Positions 16,639 through 25,470 of a DNA stretch of 64,000 nt are shown in pieces; positions within the stretch are counted from its first letter, which is position 1; the number at the start of each line of letters is the position of its first letter. Source of the stretch: Cytobacillus firmus (lineage in GTDB: Bacteria > Bacillota > Bacilli > Bacillales > Cytobacillaceae); contig NZ_CP098323.1 in the NCBI RefSeq assembly GCF_023657595.1, forward strand, positions 4,116,001 through 4,180,000, given 5' to 3'. Below the pieces are notes generated by a model. It searched no databases and was not told the origin of the DNA. It worked only from the letters and a program-made list of their open reading frames with translations. The position numbers and the translations under genes are program-made.

Positions 16639-17829
16639 TCACCCTATTAACTGATAGAACTTATCAATTTCTTCAACATTCCCTTTTTTCTCAGATTGCA
16701 AGTATTCAATTATTTCTTCCCTTAAATCAGCATCATTTATCAATTTTATTATCCCTTCACAAATAGCCTCTGCGTTCATATCAACAACAAGACCATTTTT
16801 ACCATCTACCATTTGATTATATACGGCATCAAACCTGGTTGTTACAACTGGTATATTTAACATTCGTGCCTCTGCGATTGCAAGGCCGAACCCTTCAAAC
16901 CTAGATGTCTGAACATAAATATCGGAATTTTTTATATATGGATATGGATTGGCTTTTACACCAATTAAAATAAAGTGGTCACAAAGGTTATTTTCTTTAA
17001 TACTTTTTTTGATTACCTCTATAAGGGGACCCTTTCCCATAACATACCACCTAAAATTAATACCTTTCTCTTTCAGTTTTTTACATGCTTCAAGTGCCAT
17101 ATCATAACCTTTTCCGGCATCAAATCGTCCGATGGTTAAAAGTCTAACACCATTAAAATTATCTTCAAAACTTTGCCCTACATTAGCCATGTTATTGATA
17201 AAGTCAGGGTTATTTATGTCATATAAAATATCTATTTTATTGGTGTATATAGGAAATGTTTCTAAAAAGATGTCATGAGCTGATTTAGAGACCGCTATTA
17301 TTTTATTATATTGATCATAATATGTTTTTTGGAAGTTCTTCTCTTGATTATTTAACCTATAACTGGTATTAACCCATCCTATTTTTTTTCTTGCTATTAT
17401 TTTTTCAGCTACATAAAAAGTTGGGACCCCTTGTGCATAACTTATTGCAATATCATAAATCTTTGGATTACTTTCAATAACTTTAGAAACACTCTGCCAA
17501 AAAATCCTCGCTATTTGTGAATTTTCATATTGTTGGTAACGAATTCGAAGGGAGTAATTAAGTCTTGTAACTAGCAAATTAAATTTAAAGTTTCTTAAAG
17601 AATAGAAGAAGGCTTCTTTTAAGTTTAATTTAGTGAATGCTGTATATTCTAAAGGTCTTAGAATATTTACCTCTTTAGGAACTAATTTCTCAAAGACACC
17701 ACCATGCCCAAATAACATAAGGTCCACTGAGTATTTAGAATAATCCAAAAGTGATAATAGCGTTACCAAACTCTTTTCTGCACCTGCACAGTCTAATGAG
17801 TCTATAACAAATAATAGGTTTTTTTTCAT
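16639..17829 (-). CDS. Glycosyltransferase family 4
   Basis: 396 aa. N-terminal SLDCAGAEKSLVTLL, GT-B core TIGRFDAGKGYDMALEACKKL and the C-terminal TSRFEGFGLAIAEARMLNIPVV. It is the first glycosyltransferase downstream of the embedded sinR gene and starts the AT-rich distal module. Donor specificity is unknown. Confidence 0.8.
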   Translation of the reverse strand: MKKNLLFVIDSLDCAGAEKSLVTLLSLLDYSKYSVDLMLFGHGGVFEKLVPKEVNILRPLEYTAFTKLNLKEAFFYSLRNFKFNLLVTRLNYSLRIRYQQYENSQIARIFWQSVSKVIESNPKIYDIAISYAQGVPTFYVAEKIIARKKIGWVNTSYRLNNQEKNFQKTYYDQYNKIIAVSKSAHDIFLETFPIYTNKIDILYDINNPDFINNMANVGQSFEDNFNGVRLLTIGRFDAGKGYDMALEACKKLKEKGINFRWYVMGKGPLIEVIKKSIKENNLCDHFILIGVKANPYPYIKNSDIYVQTSRFEGFGLAIAEARMLNIPVVTTRFDAVYNQMVDGKNGLVVDMNAEAICEGIIKLINDADLREEIIEYLQSEKKGNVEEIDKFYQLIG

Positions 17830-17870
17830 ATTTTAATTCACCCACAATTAGCTGCTTTATTTTACTTACA

Positions 17871-18221
17871 TTAATTATTTAAATCCTTTATATTCTGCCA
17901 TTTAATAAATTCCAGTAATTTTTTATATTCTTCCAATTGTTCCTTATCAATTCCCGAATTCTTTAAATCCGTTACAAATTCTAACCATTCTTTATCAAGC
18001 TGGTGATTTTGAGTCTCGGTTGGCTTCTCTGTGTTCAATAATTCCTTAAGCTCGACATCCAAAACCAAAGCCAGTTTTTCCATTACATTTACCGAAGGAT
18101 TTTTATTCAGGTTTCTTTCGATATTGCTTAGATATGACTTTGCAATCCCCGCCCTATCTGCAAGCTCTGTTAAGGTTAGACCTCTTCTTTTGCGAATTTC
18201 ATAAATATTTTTTCCTATCAT
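17871..18221 (-). CDS. sinR: SinR-family biofilm repressor
   Basis: 116 aa. The N-terminal XRE helix-turn-helix (MIGKNIYEIRKRRGLTLTEL, then AGIAKSYLSNIERN, residues 1-60) closely tracks B. subtilis SinR, including the DNA-reading helix. Residues 75-112 match the SinI/SinR oligomerisation domain (LDKEWLEFV, DKEQLEEYKKLLEF, KW). SinR represses eps and tapA operons by binding GTTCTYT sites. The gene is between epsN and the distal glycosyltransferases rather than beside sinI, so it should be subject to the eps promoter that it is predicted to repress. SlrR is the main alternative name. RBS is AGAGGT. Confidence 0.8.
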   Translation of the reverse strand: MIGKNIYEIRKRRGLTLTELADRAGIAKSYLSNIERNLNKNPSVNVMEKLALVLDVELKELLNTEKPTETQNHQLDKEWLEFVTDLKNSGIDKEQLEEYKKLLEFIKWQNIKDLNN

Positions 18222-18258
18222 TCTTGATACCTCTTTATCCCTAGGGTTTGGTTTAGGT

Positions 18259-19422
18259 CTACACCTTTACTTTCATTGTACTTTTTATACATTCAGTTAC
18301 CCTTGTGAGTTCTTCTTCAGATAAATTTGATCCTGAAGGCAGGCATATGCCCGACAAAAATAATTCATCTGACACACTTTGGTCTACTTTATGAGAGTAA
18401 TATTTCACATCTTTAAATAACGGCTGCAGATGCAGTGGTTTCCAAACTGGCCTGGCTTCAATATTTTCATCAGTTAAAGCTTCCAAGAGTGTACTTGATG
18501 AGACACCAGCTGCATGTTCATCTATTGTTAATGCGGTGAGCCAGCGATTTGAGAATGTGTTTTCCAGTTCTGGCATGAACTGAAGGCCCGGAAGATGAGA
18601 GAGCTCTTGAAAATATTGTGAGAATATTAACCTTCGTGCCATCACTCTTTCATCTAAAACCTCCATTTGACCTCGGCCAATTCCTGCCAGAATATTGCTC
18701 AGCCTATAATTGTATCCTATTTGGCTATGCTGATAATGTGGGGCTGGATCTCTTGACTGCGTAGCCAGGAAGCGGGCTCTTTTTAATAACTCTGTATCAT
18801 CTGAAATGAGCATTCCTCCGCCTGATGTAGTGATAATCTTATTCCCGTTGAATGAAAATACCCCATACTTTCCAAAGGTTCCACTAGGCTTTCCTTTATA
18901 GCTTGAACCAAGAGATTCAGCCGCATCTTCAATAATGGGAACATCGTATCTATTACTAATAGCGAGAATTTCATCCATCTTTGCGCTTTGTCCATATAAA
19001 TTGACCACTATAACCGCTTTTGGAATCTTTCTTTCTCTGGCTGCCTCTGCAAATGCTCTTTCAAGCGCTTCCGGAGACATGTTCCACGTTTCCGGCTCCG
19101 AGTCGATAAAGACAGGTTCTGCTCCTTGATAAAGAATCGGGTTGGCACTTGCTACAAATGTAAGTGAAGAACAAAAAACAGTATCACCTTTTTTTACATC
19201 TAATAAAGAAAGAGCCAAATGAATTGCAGCTGTCCCTGAACTTACAGCTACTGCTTCATTGACTCCTGTATACTGAGCTATTTCTTTTTCAAAAGCATCT
19301 ACATTAGGTCCGAGCGGCGCGATCCAATTAGATTCCATCGCTTCCTGGATATACTTGATCTCATTGCCGGATAAATGAGGCGGTGAAAGATAAATTTTGC
19401 TTTTATTTGATGTATGGATCAT
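18259..19422 (-). CDS. epsN: EpsN-like PLP aminotransferase
   Basis: 387 aa. DegT/DnrJ/EryC1 sugar aminotransferase: AVAVSSGTAAIHLAL near residue 57, IIEDAAESLGSSYKG near 150 and the PLP lysine in FSFNGNKIITTSGGGM near 184. It converts a 4-keto sugar made by the EpsC-type dehydratase to a 4-amino sugar, which EpsM then acetylates, feeding UDP-N,N'-diacetylbacillosamine-type precursor synthesis. It starts at the codon following the epsM stop. Confidence 0.88.
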   Translation of the reverse strand: MIHTSNKSKIYLSPPHLSGNEIKYIQEAMESNWIAPLGPNVDAFEKEIAQYTGVNEAVAVSSGTAAIHLALSLLDVKKGDTVFCSSLTFVASANPILYQGAEPVFIDSEPETWNMSPEALERAFAEAARERKIPKAVIVVNLYGQSAKMDEILAISNRYDVPIIEDAAESLGSSYKGKPSGTFGKYGVFSFNGNKIITTSGGGMLISDDTELLKRARFLATQSRDPAPHYQHSQIGYNYRLSNILAGIGRGQMEVLDERVMARRLIFSQYFQELSHLPGLQFMPELENTFSNRWLTALTIDEHAAGVSSSTLLEALTDENIEARPVWKPLHLQPLFKDVKYYSHKVDQSVSDELFLSGICLPSGSNLSEEELTRVTECIKSTMKVKV

Positions 19423-20067
19423 TTATACACCTTCAATCACTTGTTTTGTTTTCACTGCAGCTGGAACTCCTACAGCGGTAGAATGGGAAGGAATATTACT
19501 GATAACAGTTGCTCCGGCCCCAATAACTGACCATTCTCCAATTGCTATCCCTGGAATAATGGTTGCTCCAGCACTAACATGTACGCCATCCTCAATTTGG
19601 ACGTTTCCTGTTAAGGTTGCATTCGGAGAAATATGAACAAAATCTCCCAGCCTATTGTCATGTTCTACGATGGCACCGGTGTTAATAATGGTATGGGCAC
19701 CAATACGGGCTCCAGCATTAATGACAGAACCAGCCATTATTACTGTACCGTGATCTATTTCTGCTCGTTGGCTAATGATAGCAGCAGGATGGATAATTGT
19801 TGCATAATTCTCTTTAGAAAGCTGGAGACTTTCAGTAATTAATCTTCGAATCTTGTTATTTCCAATTGCTATTACGAATTTCAATTCTCTAAAGAGATCG
19901 TTTAGTGTTATAGCAGATAAAATGGGGCCATAAAAGATTTCCTGTTTCATGTGTAATTCTTCATATTTATCATCCAGATAGGCAACAATTTTATGGTTGT
20001 GATTTAACGAAATAAGGTCCTCAATAACTTTGCTATGTCCGCCTTGACCAATTATGGCTAATTTCAT
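19423..20067 (-). CDS. epsM: EpsM-like sugar O/N-acetyltransferase
   Basis: 214 aa. The N-terminal Rossmann-like segment (MKLAIIGQGGHSKVIEDLI) is followed by a left-handed beta-helix with hexapeptide repeats (residues about 95-200), as in PglD/NeuD acetyltransferases. It acetylates the amino sugar produced by EpsN. It overlaps epsL by 4 bp. Confidence 0.88.
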   Translation of the reverse strand: MKLAIIGQGGHSKVIEDLISLNHNHKIVAYLDDKYEELHMKQEIFYGPILSAITLNDLFRELKFVIAIGNNKIRRLITESLQLSKENYATIIHPAAIISQRAEIDHGTVIMAGSVINAGARIGAHTIINTGAIVEHDNRLGDFVHISPNATLTGNVQIEDGVHVSAGATIIPGIAIGEWSVIGAGATVISNIPSHSTAVGVPAAVKTKQVIEGV

Positions 20068-20678
20068 CCATGTCCCTCTTTCAAAGTAGACTTTGAACCT
20101 TTAAAGCTTTCCATAGTTGCATTTCCTGGCTGACTTACCCCTTCAGATTTGATTACTTTTTTAATGGTTAATATTAATATTTTTAGATCCAGCAGCAGGT
20201 TTCGGTTGTTTACATACCACACATCATGCTCAAACTTTTCCTCCCAGCTTAATGCGTTGCGTCCGTTCACTTGAGCCCATCCGGTTATACCTGGCCTGAC
20301 AAGGTGACGCTTCGCTTGTTCTGGTGTGTATAATGGCAGATATTTCATTAATAGTGGACGGGGACCGACCAAACTAAGATCTCCTTTGATAACGTTTATA
20401 AGCTGAGGCAGCTCATCCAGGCTGTACCTTCTTAAAAATTCCCCAAATGAGGTCAGCCTGGTGTGATCCGGGAGCAAATGACCCTTGTCATTTCTTTCCT
20501 CTGTCATACTTCGGAATTTATATAAATAAAAAGGTTTGCCGTTTAACCCCGGCCTTTCTTGTTTGAACAGGATTGGACTGCCTAATTTTATTTTTATTAA
20601 TAATCCACATGCTAAAATTACTGGAAAGAAAATTATAAGCAGCAGAGTAGATGCAAAAAGATCTAACAGCCTTTTCAA
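20064..20678 (-). CDS. epsL: EpsL-like initiating sugar-phosphate transferase
   Basis: 204 aa, Bac_transf family. It has one N-terminal membrane helix (residues 8-28), then FKQERPGLNGKPFYLYKFRSM, LDELPQLINVIKGDLSLVGPRP and a conserved PGITGWAQVNGRN segment. It loads the first sugar phosphate (probably the diacetylated amino sugar) onto undecaprenyl phosphate to begin repeat-unit assembly. The start is a TTG with GGGAG about 11 nt upstream, close behind the stop of the preceding small gene. Confidence 0.88.
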   Translation of the reverse strand: MKRLLDLFASTLLLIIFFPVILACGLLIKIKLGSPILFKQERPGLNGKPFYLYKFRSMTEERNDKGHLLPDHTRLTSFGEFLRRYSLDELPQLINVIKGDLSLVGPRPLLMKYLPLYTPEQAKRHLVRPGITGWAQVNGRNALSWEEKFEHDVWYVNNRNLLLDLKILILTIKKVIKSEGVSQPGNATMESFKGSKSTLKEGHG

Positions 20679-20681
20679 AGC

Positions 20682-20849
20682 CTACAACTCCCAATTTTGT
20701 TCTGATGTTCCTATAAAGCTGCGAATCCTATTTTGTATTTCATCCAAAACTTCTTCTGTTTTGATGTACTCTGATTGATTTACCTTTTTATAAACATCTT
20801 CCAGTAATTCCTTTAGCTGCTCCTGCGAAAATTTTCTGGATAAGCTCAT
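20682..20849 (-). CDS. Small helical protein of unknown function, 55 aa
   Basis: An ORF between galE and epsL, starting with ATG behind a GAGG box. The sequence is charged and predicted helical (FSQEQLKELLEDVYKKV, then EEVLDEIQNRIRSFI), with no membrane segment or Cys. The tight packing (9 bp after galE, 3 bp before epsL) supports a real gene. Its two-helix layout is loosely like the SinI/SinR dimerisation domain, but I cannot assign a family. Confidence 0.6.
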   Translation of the reverse strand: MSLSRKFSQEQLKELLEDVYKKVNQSEYIKTEEVLDEIQNRIRSFIGTSEQNWEL

Positions 20850-20858
20850 TACTATTCC

Positions 20859-21950
20859 TCACTTTACTAAGCTTTCTAAAGAGAAATCCTCACTTTTAGT
20901 AATTAAGCGAGGATTTTCTTCCAATTTCATATTATTTTTTGTTTCAAATCCATTAGGATTGCAGAATTGCCACCTCCAGGAATCCGTACACATCTCTTCA
21001 ATTCCCTTTTCTGCCCTCCATCCCAGTTCATGATGGGCTTTAGCAGGGTCTGCATAACAAATGGCGACATCTCCAGGTCGTGGTTCTGTAATTTTATAAG
21101 ATATGTTAACACCAGAAGCCTCTTCAAAAGCTTCAACCATTTCCAACACACTATAGCCATTTCCAGTTCCAAGATTATAGGCTTCAATTCCAGTTGCAGT
21201 TGCCACTTTTTCAAGTGCTTTTAAATGGCCATTTGCAAGGTCAACCACGTGGATATAATCCCTTACTCCGGTTCCATCCTTTGTCGGATAGCCGCTTCCA
21301 TAGACACTCAATTCCTTTAGTTTTCCAACTGCTACCTGAGTAATATAAGGCATTAAATTATTGGGAATTCCGTTAGGATCTTCTCCAATCAATCCACTCT
21401 CATGGGCGCCAATTGGATTAAAATATCTTAATAGGGCGATACTCCAGCTATTATCTGATTCATATAAATCCCTGAGCATTTCTTCTATCATTAATTTCGT
21501 CCTGCCATATGGATTGGTCGCATACAAAGGTGAATTCTCAACAATCGGGACCTTTTCTGGCGTCCCATAAACCGTTGCAGATGAACTAAAGACCAGATTT
21601 TTCACTCCGTACTTTTGCATTACCTTACATAGAGTTACTGTACTTGTGATGTTATTGTGAAAATACTTAAGCGGTAAATGAACCGATTCACCTACTGCTT
21701 TTAAACCAGCAAAATGGATAACTGCTTCAATATTATTATTTATGAATACTGTTTCAAGCTTCTCCTCATCAAGCAAATCAATGTTATAAATCTTAAAAGT
21801 CTTCCCTGTTATATCCTGAACTCTCTTCAGTGCTTCCGGCTTACTGTTAACAAAGTTATCAACCACCGCAACATCATAACCCGCTTTTAATAGTTCTACA
21901 CAAGTATGACTGCCGATATAGCCGGCACCGCCAGTGACTAGAATAGTCAT
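20859..21950 (-). CDS. galE: UDP-glucose 4-epimerase
   Basis: 363 aa. NAD-binding GGAGYIGSH at residues 7-15, the SSSATVYG serine region, and catalytic YGRTK near residue 150. It is about 25 residues longer than the usual GalE because of a C-terminal extension after GFETKNN that has no recognised function. It supplies UDP-galactose (or UDP-GalNAc) to the glycosyltransferases around it. Confidence 0.9.
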   Translation of the reverse strand: MTILVTGGAGYIGSHTCVELLKAGYDVAVVDNFVNSKPEALKRVQDITGKTFKIYNIDLLDEEKLETVFINNNIEAVIHFAGLKAVGESVHLPLKYFHNNITSTVTLCKVMQKYGVKNLVFSSSATVYGTPEKVPIVENSPLYATNPYGRTKLMIEEMLRDLYESDNSWSIALLRYFNPIGAHESGLIGEDPNGIPNNLMPYITQVAVGKLKELSVYGSGYPTKDGTGVRDYIHVVDLANGHLKALEKVATATGIEAYNLGTGNGYSVLEMVEAFEEASGVNISYKITEPRPGDVAICYADPAKAHHELGWRAEKGIEEMCTDSWRWQFCNPNGFETKNNMKLEENPRLITKSEDFSLESLVK

Positions 21951-21967
21951 TCTACAACCTCCCCGCC

Positions 21968-23167
21968 CTAAGCCTCAATTAGTTTATATAATTTTTCTAC
22001 CTCTTTTTCATTGCCATATTCTTTTTCCCTAATATTTGAAATCAGTGCTTTTCTCAGTTCATTGTTATCTATCATTCTTTTAATCCCATTTACAATTCCC
22101 TCAATATTGGGTGGAGTGATCAACGCATCAACACCATCTTGTGCCTGGCTTTTTGCCGTTGGAAAGTTGGTTAAAACCACAGGTTTCCCCAAAATCTGTG
22201 CTTCACGTATTGTGACCGCCTTCCCTTCATATCTGGATGGTTGAACATAAATATCGCACGCTTTAATGTAAGGATATGGATTAACCTTTTTTCCTAATAA
22301 GAAGAATCGATCGTGAAGATCTAATTCGCTGATTAAGTTTTTTAACTCAGTTTCAAGAGGGCCATACCCAACCACATGCCATTCAATATCATAACCATCA
22401 TTAATCAATTTCCTGCATGCTTTTATAGCATTATCCAAACCTTTTGCATGTGAAAGGCGTCCTACTGTCAGAAGAATCGTTCTTCCAGGGTTGGTCTTTA
22501 TTTCTCCTGTTACATCCTCATCAGCTTGCTGCCTGACAAATTGGGACGATAGGATGTTCTCTATGACGGTTGCTTTCTTTGTGCAATCCGGAAAATGATT
22601 CAAAAATGTTTTTGAACACTCCTCCGAGACCGCTACGATATCATCTACCTTATCCCACATGCGTTTTTCTATATCTGAATTTAAATAAATATTAGAGTAA
22701 TCTGTATGAATCCACCCGATCCGTTTCTTCGCCTTAACTTTTTGTCCTATAAAGTGATGCGGCCACAGGAATCCTATGGCCGCATCATATTCTTTGTTAA
22801 ATTTTGGCAAAAAAGGATTTGTCAGTTCCCAGCCATACTGAATGGTTAAATATCCTGGTTCATCTACTCTCTTTACTTTTCCATGTATGGAGCTAAGCAT
22901 TTTTGCTAATAGCCGGGAAAAACCAATCGAATAATTCCCTTCCTTCACAATTTGGCTTATCGACTTCCTGAATGTTGTATACTGCGGAACTTCAGGCAAC
23001 AAGTTGGGGCCTGATGGAAGAAGGGGAAGAAATTCTCCTTCCTGCTTGAACAGCATGAGATCTACATCATATCTGCTGTAATCAATATGATTTAGTAAAC
23101 CTATCAAACTTCTTTCTACACCGCCAATGGCCAAATCAAAAGAAGAAATTAATATTTTTTTCTTCAT
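21968..23167 (-). CDS. Glycosyltransferase family 4
   Basis: 399 aa. N-terminal LAIGGVERSLIGLL, core LTVGRLSHAKGLDNAIKACRKL and the C-terminal QPSRYEGKAVTIREAQILGKPVV. It resembles the distal eps GT4 enzymes but has a base composition closer to the core locus. It is 4 bp after the preceding GT gene. Confidence 0.8.
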   Translation of the reverse strand: MKKKILISSFDLAIGGVERSLIGLLNHIDYSRYDVDLMLFKQEGEFLPLLPSGPNLLPEVPQYTTFRKSISQIVKEGNYSIGFSRLLAKMLSSIHGKVKRVDEPGYLTIQYGWELTNPFLPKFNKEYDAAIGFLWPHHFIGQKVKAKKRIGWIHTDYSNIYLNSDIEKRMWDKVDDIVAVSEECSKTFLNHFPDCTKKATVIENILSSQFVRQQADEDVTGEIKTNPGRTILLTVGRLSHAKGLDNAIKACRKLINDGYDIEWHVVGYGPLETELKNLISELDLHDRFFLLGKKVNPYPYIKACDIYVQPSRYEGKAVTIREAQILGKPVVLTNFPTAKSQAQDGVDALITPPNIEGIVNGIKRMIDNNELRKALISNIREKEYGNEKEVEKLYKLIEA

Positions 23168-23171
23168 TATG

Positions 23172-24332
23172 TTAACCTCGCCCGTAACTTAAATCATAGA
23201 TTTTCATTTCATACAAGCCCAGCCAATCATTTAAGCTCTCATGGATATTAAATCCAAGCTTAGTAAAGTTGTTTATTATTGCCTGTTTGCTTGGTCTTTT
23301 TGCTTTAACAGTTTCTTTAACTGCATCAACCCAGCTATCCAAGTTATCACCTAAGTCAAGGTATTGTACTAACCCCAATTCCATATCTGTACTTTTTGGA
23401 ACAGAAGAAGAGGCAATACATGGTGTTCCTGTGCTCTGTGCTTCCAGCATTACAATGCCAAATCCCTCAAAAAGTGAAGGAAAAAAGAAAATATCAAATG
23501 ATTTCATTAGCCTTGGTATATCAGTCCGCACTCCCAAAAATTTGATATTCTCGCTCAGCCCCATTCTTTCTGCTTTCTCTTCAATCACTTTCCTTAGAGG
23601 CCCTTCACCTATCAATAAGGCTATAAAACTAGGATCGGTTTCCAGCAGCTTTTTTAAAACTTTTAATATAAAAATATGATTCTTTGATTCTGAAAACCGC
23701 CCTACATGGCCTATTAATTTTGCAGTCTCGGGTAAGTGTAATTCCTCCAGAACTTGAATTCGAGAACTAGTACCGATATTGGTATACTCATTTACATTGA
23801 TTCCGTTTTTCAGGATTTGTACTTTTGATACGTTTTTCTTTCCAAATAAAAACTTTGCCGCTTCTTCACTGCAGCTGCAATATTTAGTAGCTGAAAGCTT
23901 AATCATCGTTTGCAATCCTCTTAGGACGAACATTTCTTTAAAGCTACTATTTTTTAGCCAGTTATTACTATGAGAATGACAAATTCTTGTACTTATTCCG
24001 CATAGCTTTGCTGCTAATGCCGGAAATCCGCTTTGATAATCGGTGTGGGCGTGGATTGCAGCATAATTGTTTGCCGACATGATTTTGACCAAACTTTTCA
24101 TGTAGTTTATCGGGCCAGATGCCCCCAGACTGGCGATCCTATATATTCTTCCGCCCATCAATTTAATTTCTTCATCATAGTCTTCTTCTCCCTTGCTATG
24201 CGTAATAAAATCAAATTGAATTTCTGAACGGTCAATCATTCGATAAATATTCATGATAAGGCTTTCCGCTCCGCCTCGCCCCATTGAACTGACAATGTGC
24301 AAGATTCTAACCGGATGTTCTAACTTATTCAT
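23172..24332 (-). CDS. Glycosyltransferase family 4 (EpsF-like)
   Basis: 386 aa from the ATG at 24332, which follows GGGGGGAAGAGA. A longer reading from 24377 would run back into epsG and lacks an RBS. Motifs: ILHIVSSMGRGGAESLIMNIYR, GHVGRFSESKNHIFILKVLKK and FFPSLFEGFGIVMLEAQSTG. It is paralogous to 26367-27476, so two EpsF-like enzymes are present where B. subtilis has one. Confidence 0.82.
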   Translation of the reverse strand: MNKLEHPVRILHIVSSMGRGGAESLIMNIYRMIDRSEIQFDFITHSKGEEDYDEEIKLMGGRIYRIASLGASGPINYMKSLVKIMSANNYAAIHAHTDYQSGFPALAAKLCGISTRICHSHSNNWLKNSSFKEMFVLRGLQTMIKLSATKYCSCSEEAAKFLFGKKNVSKVQILKNGINVNEYTNIGTSSRIQVLEELHLPETAKLIGHVGRFSESKNHIFILKVLKKLLETDPSFIALLIGEGPLRKVIEEKAERMGLSENIKFLGVRTDIPRLMKSFDIFFFPSLFEGFGIVMLEAQSTGTPCIASSSVPKSTDMELGLVQYLDLGDNLDSWVDAVKETVKAKRPSKQAIINNFTKLGFNIHESLNDWLGLYEMKIYDLSYGRG

Positions 24333-24351
24333 TCTCTTCCCCCCATGCCCT

Positions 24352-25431
24352 TTAAAGTAATTTATCAAGAAAGTCACTTTTATATATAATGTTTAAACTG
24401 ACAACATTTTCATAATAGAAATATAAAAAATAACAAATTAATAATGCATAATATACAAATCTTTGTTCTTTCTTATTAAAAAGTTTTACAATCCATGAAA
24501 TGAGAATTAATTGATACAAACTGAAATAGATTGAAAACCTGGCGAAAATCCAATTTTGTGTTGAAATAATCATAAAAACAAATCCAATTAGAGCCATATT
24601 TACTATATAATCGCCACTTGGGAATATTTCTCTTAACTTATCTCTTCCCAGGTATGCTATCAATAGAGGTGCAGCATCTACTGCCACCCTTATGACATTG
24701 GCACCGCCTTCTTGAAAGTTAGAATAATGGCCATATTGCGTATCTTCTATTGCTGAAAATAAAAGGGATGAAAATTGATCAAATCCGATGACGATTACAA
24801 TCGAAAAAAACAGGAGAATATAAGTGGCTTTGGACCAGGCTTTATATCTTACTAAAAAGTATATGGGTATTAGAACTATTGCACTTTGATGAAAAGTTGA
24901 AGCCAAGAGTACAATAAAAAAATACATAAGCCAATTTCCATTTATTAAATACTTTGTACCTGTAAAAATAATCGCAGCAGCCAGTACTTGCCTTATTCCA
25001 TTCATGGATATTAGAAATAATCCGCCTGTAATATATACATAGGTGCTGAGTTCAAATAACCTCGAATACTTTGAGAGAACAGAAACAATAAGGACATTTG
25101 TAATTAAGGCCGTAGTTAGAATCATAATCTGAGGGTCATCGGAGTACAGTTTCAAAAACATCTGGAGTATTCCGAATCCGATATCTTTCTGAGAAGCTAT
25201 GTAGTCCCAAGTAAAATCATTCATTTCATAAATATGTTTATAAAAATATGTATCACCTATGTTTGATCTAAGACCTGATACAATTACTAGTGAAAATAAA
25301 ACTCCTAACAGCAAGATTTTGTTGAGTTTTAAAGGTTTGATGGATCCAAATGCTAACACTGGTTTCGAGAAGTATCTTGCTAAGAAAGAACAAATAAAAA
25401 CGATAGAAAGATTGATCCATAAAAACGTCAT
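24352..25431 (-). CDS. epsG: EpsG-like polysaccharide polymerase
   Basis: 359 aa from the ATG at 25431 (AAAGGATAGGT upstream). The ATG at 25461 has no RBS. It is a multi-pass membrane protein with about ten hydrophobic segments and the EpsG/Wzy pattern SGLRSNIGDTYFYKHIY near the N-terminus plus GIRQVLAAAIIF near the middle. It would polymerise repeat units outside the membrane. Confidence 0.82.
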   Translation of the reverse strand: MTFLWINLSIVFICSFLARYFSKPVLAFGSIKPLKLNKILLLGVLFSLVIVSGLRSNIGDTYFYKHIYEMNDFTWDYIASQKDIGFGILQMFLKLYSDDPQIMILTTALITNVLIVSVLSKYSRLFELSTYVYITGGLFLISMNGIRQVLAAAIIFTGTKYLINGNWLMYFFIVLLASTFHQSAIVLIPIYFLVRYKAWSKATYILLFFSIVIVIGFDQFSSLLFSAIEDTQYGHYSNFQEGGANVIRVAVDAAPLLIAYLGRDKLREIFPSGDYIVNMALIGFVFMIISTQNWIFARFSIYFSLYQLILISWIVKLFNKKEQRFVYYALLICYFLYFYYENVVSLNIIYKSDFLDKLL

Positions 25432-25470
25432 TTTACCTATCCTTTCAAAAAAGATACCCATTCATAATTG

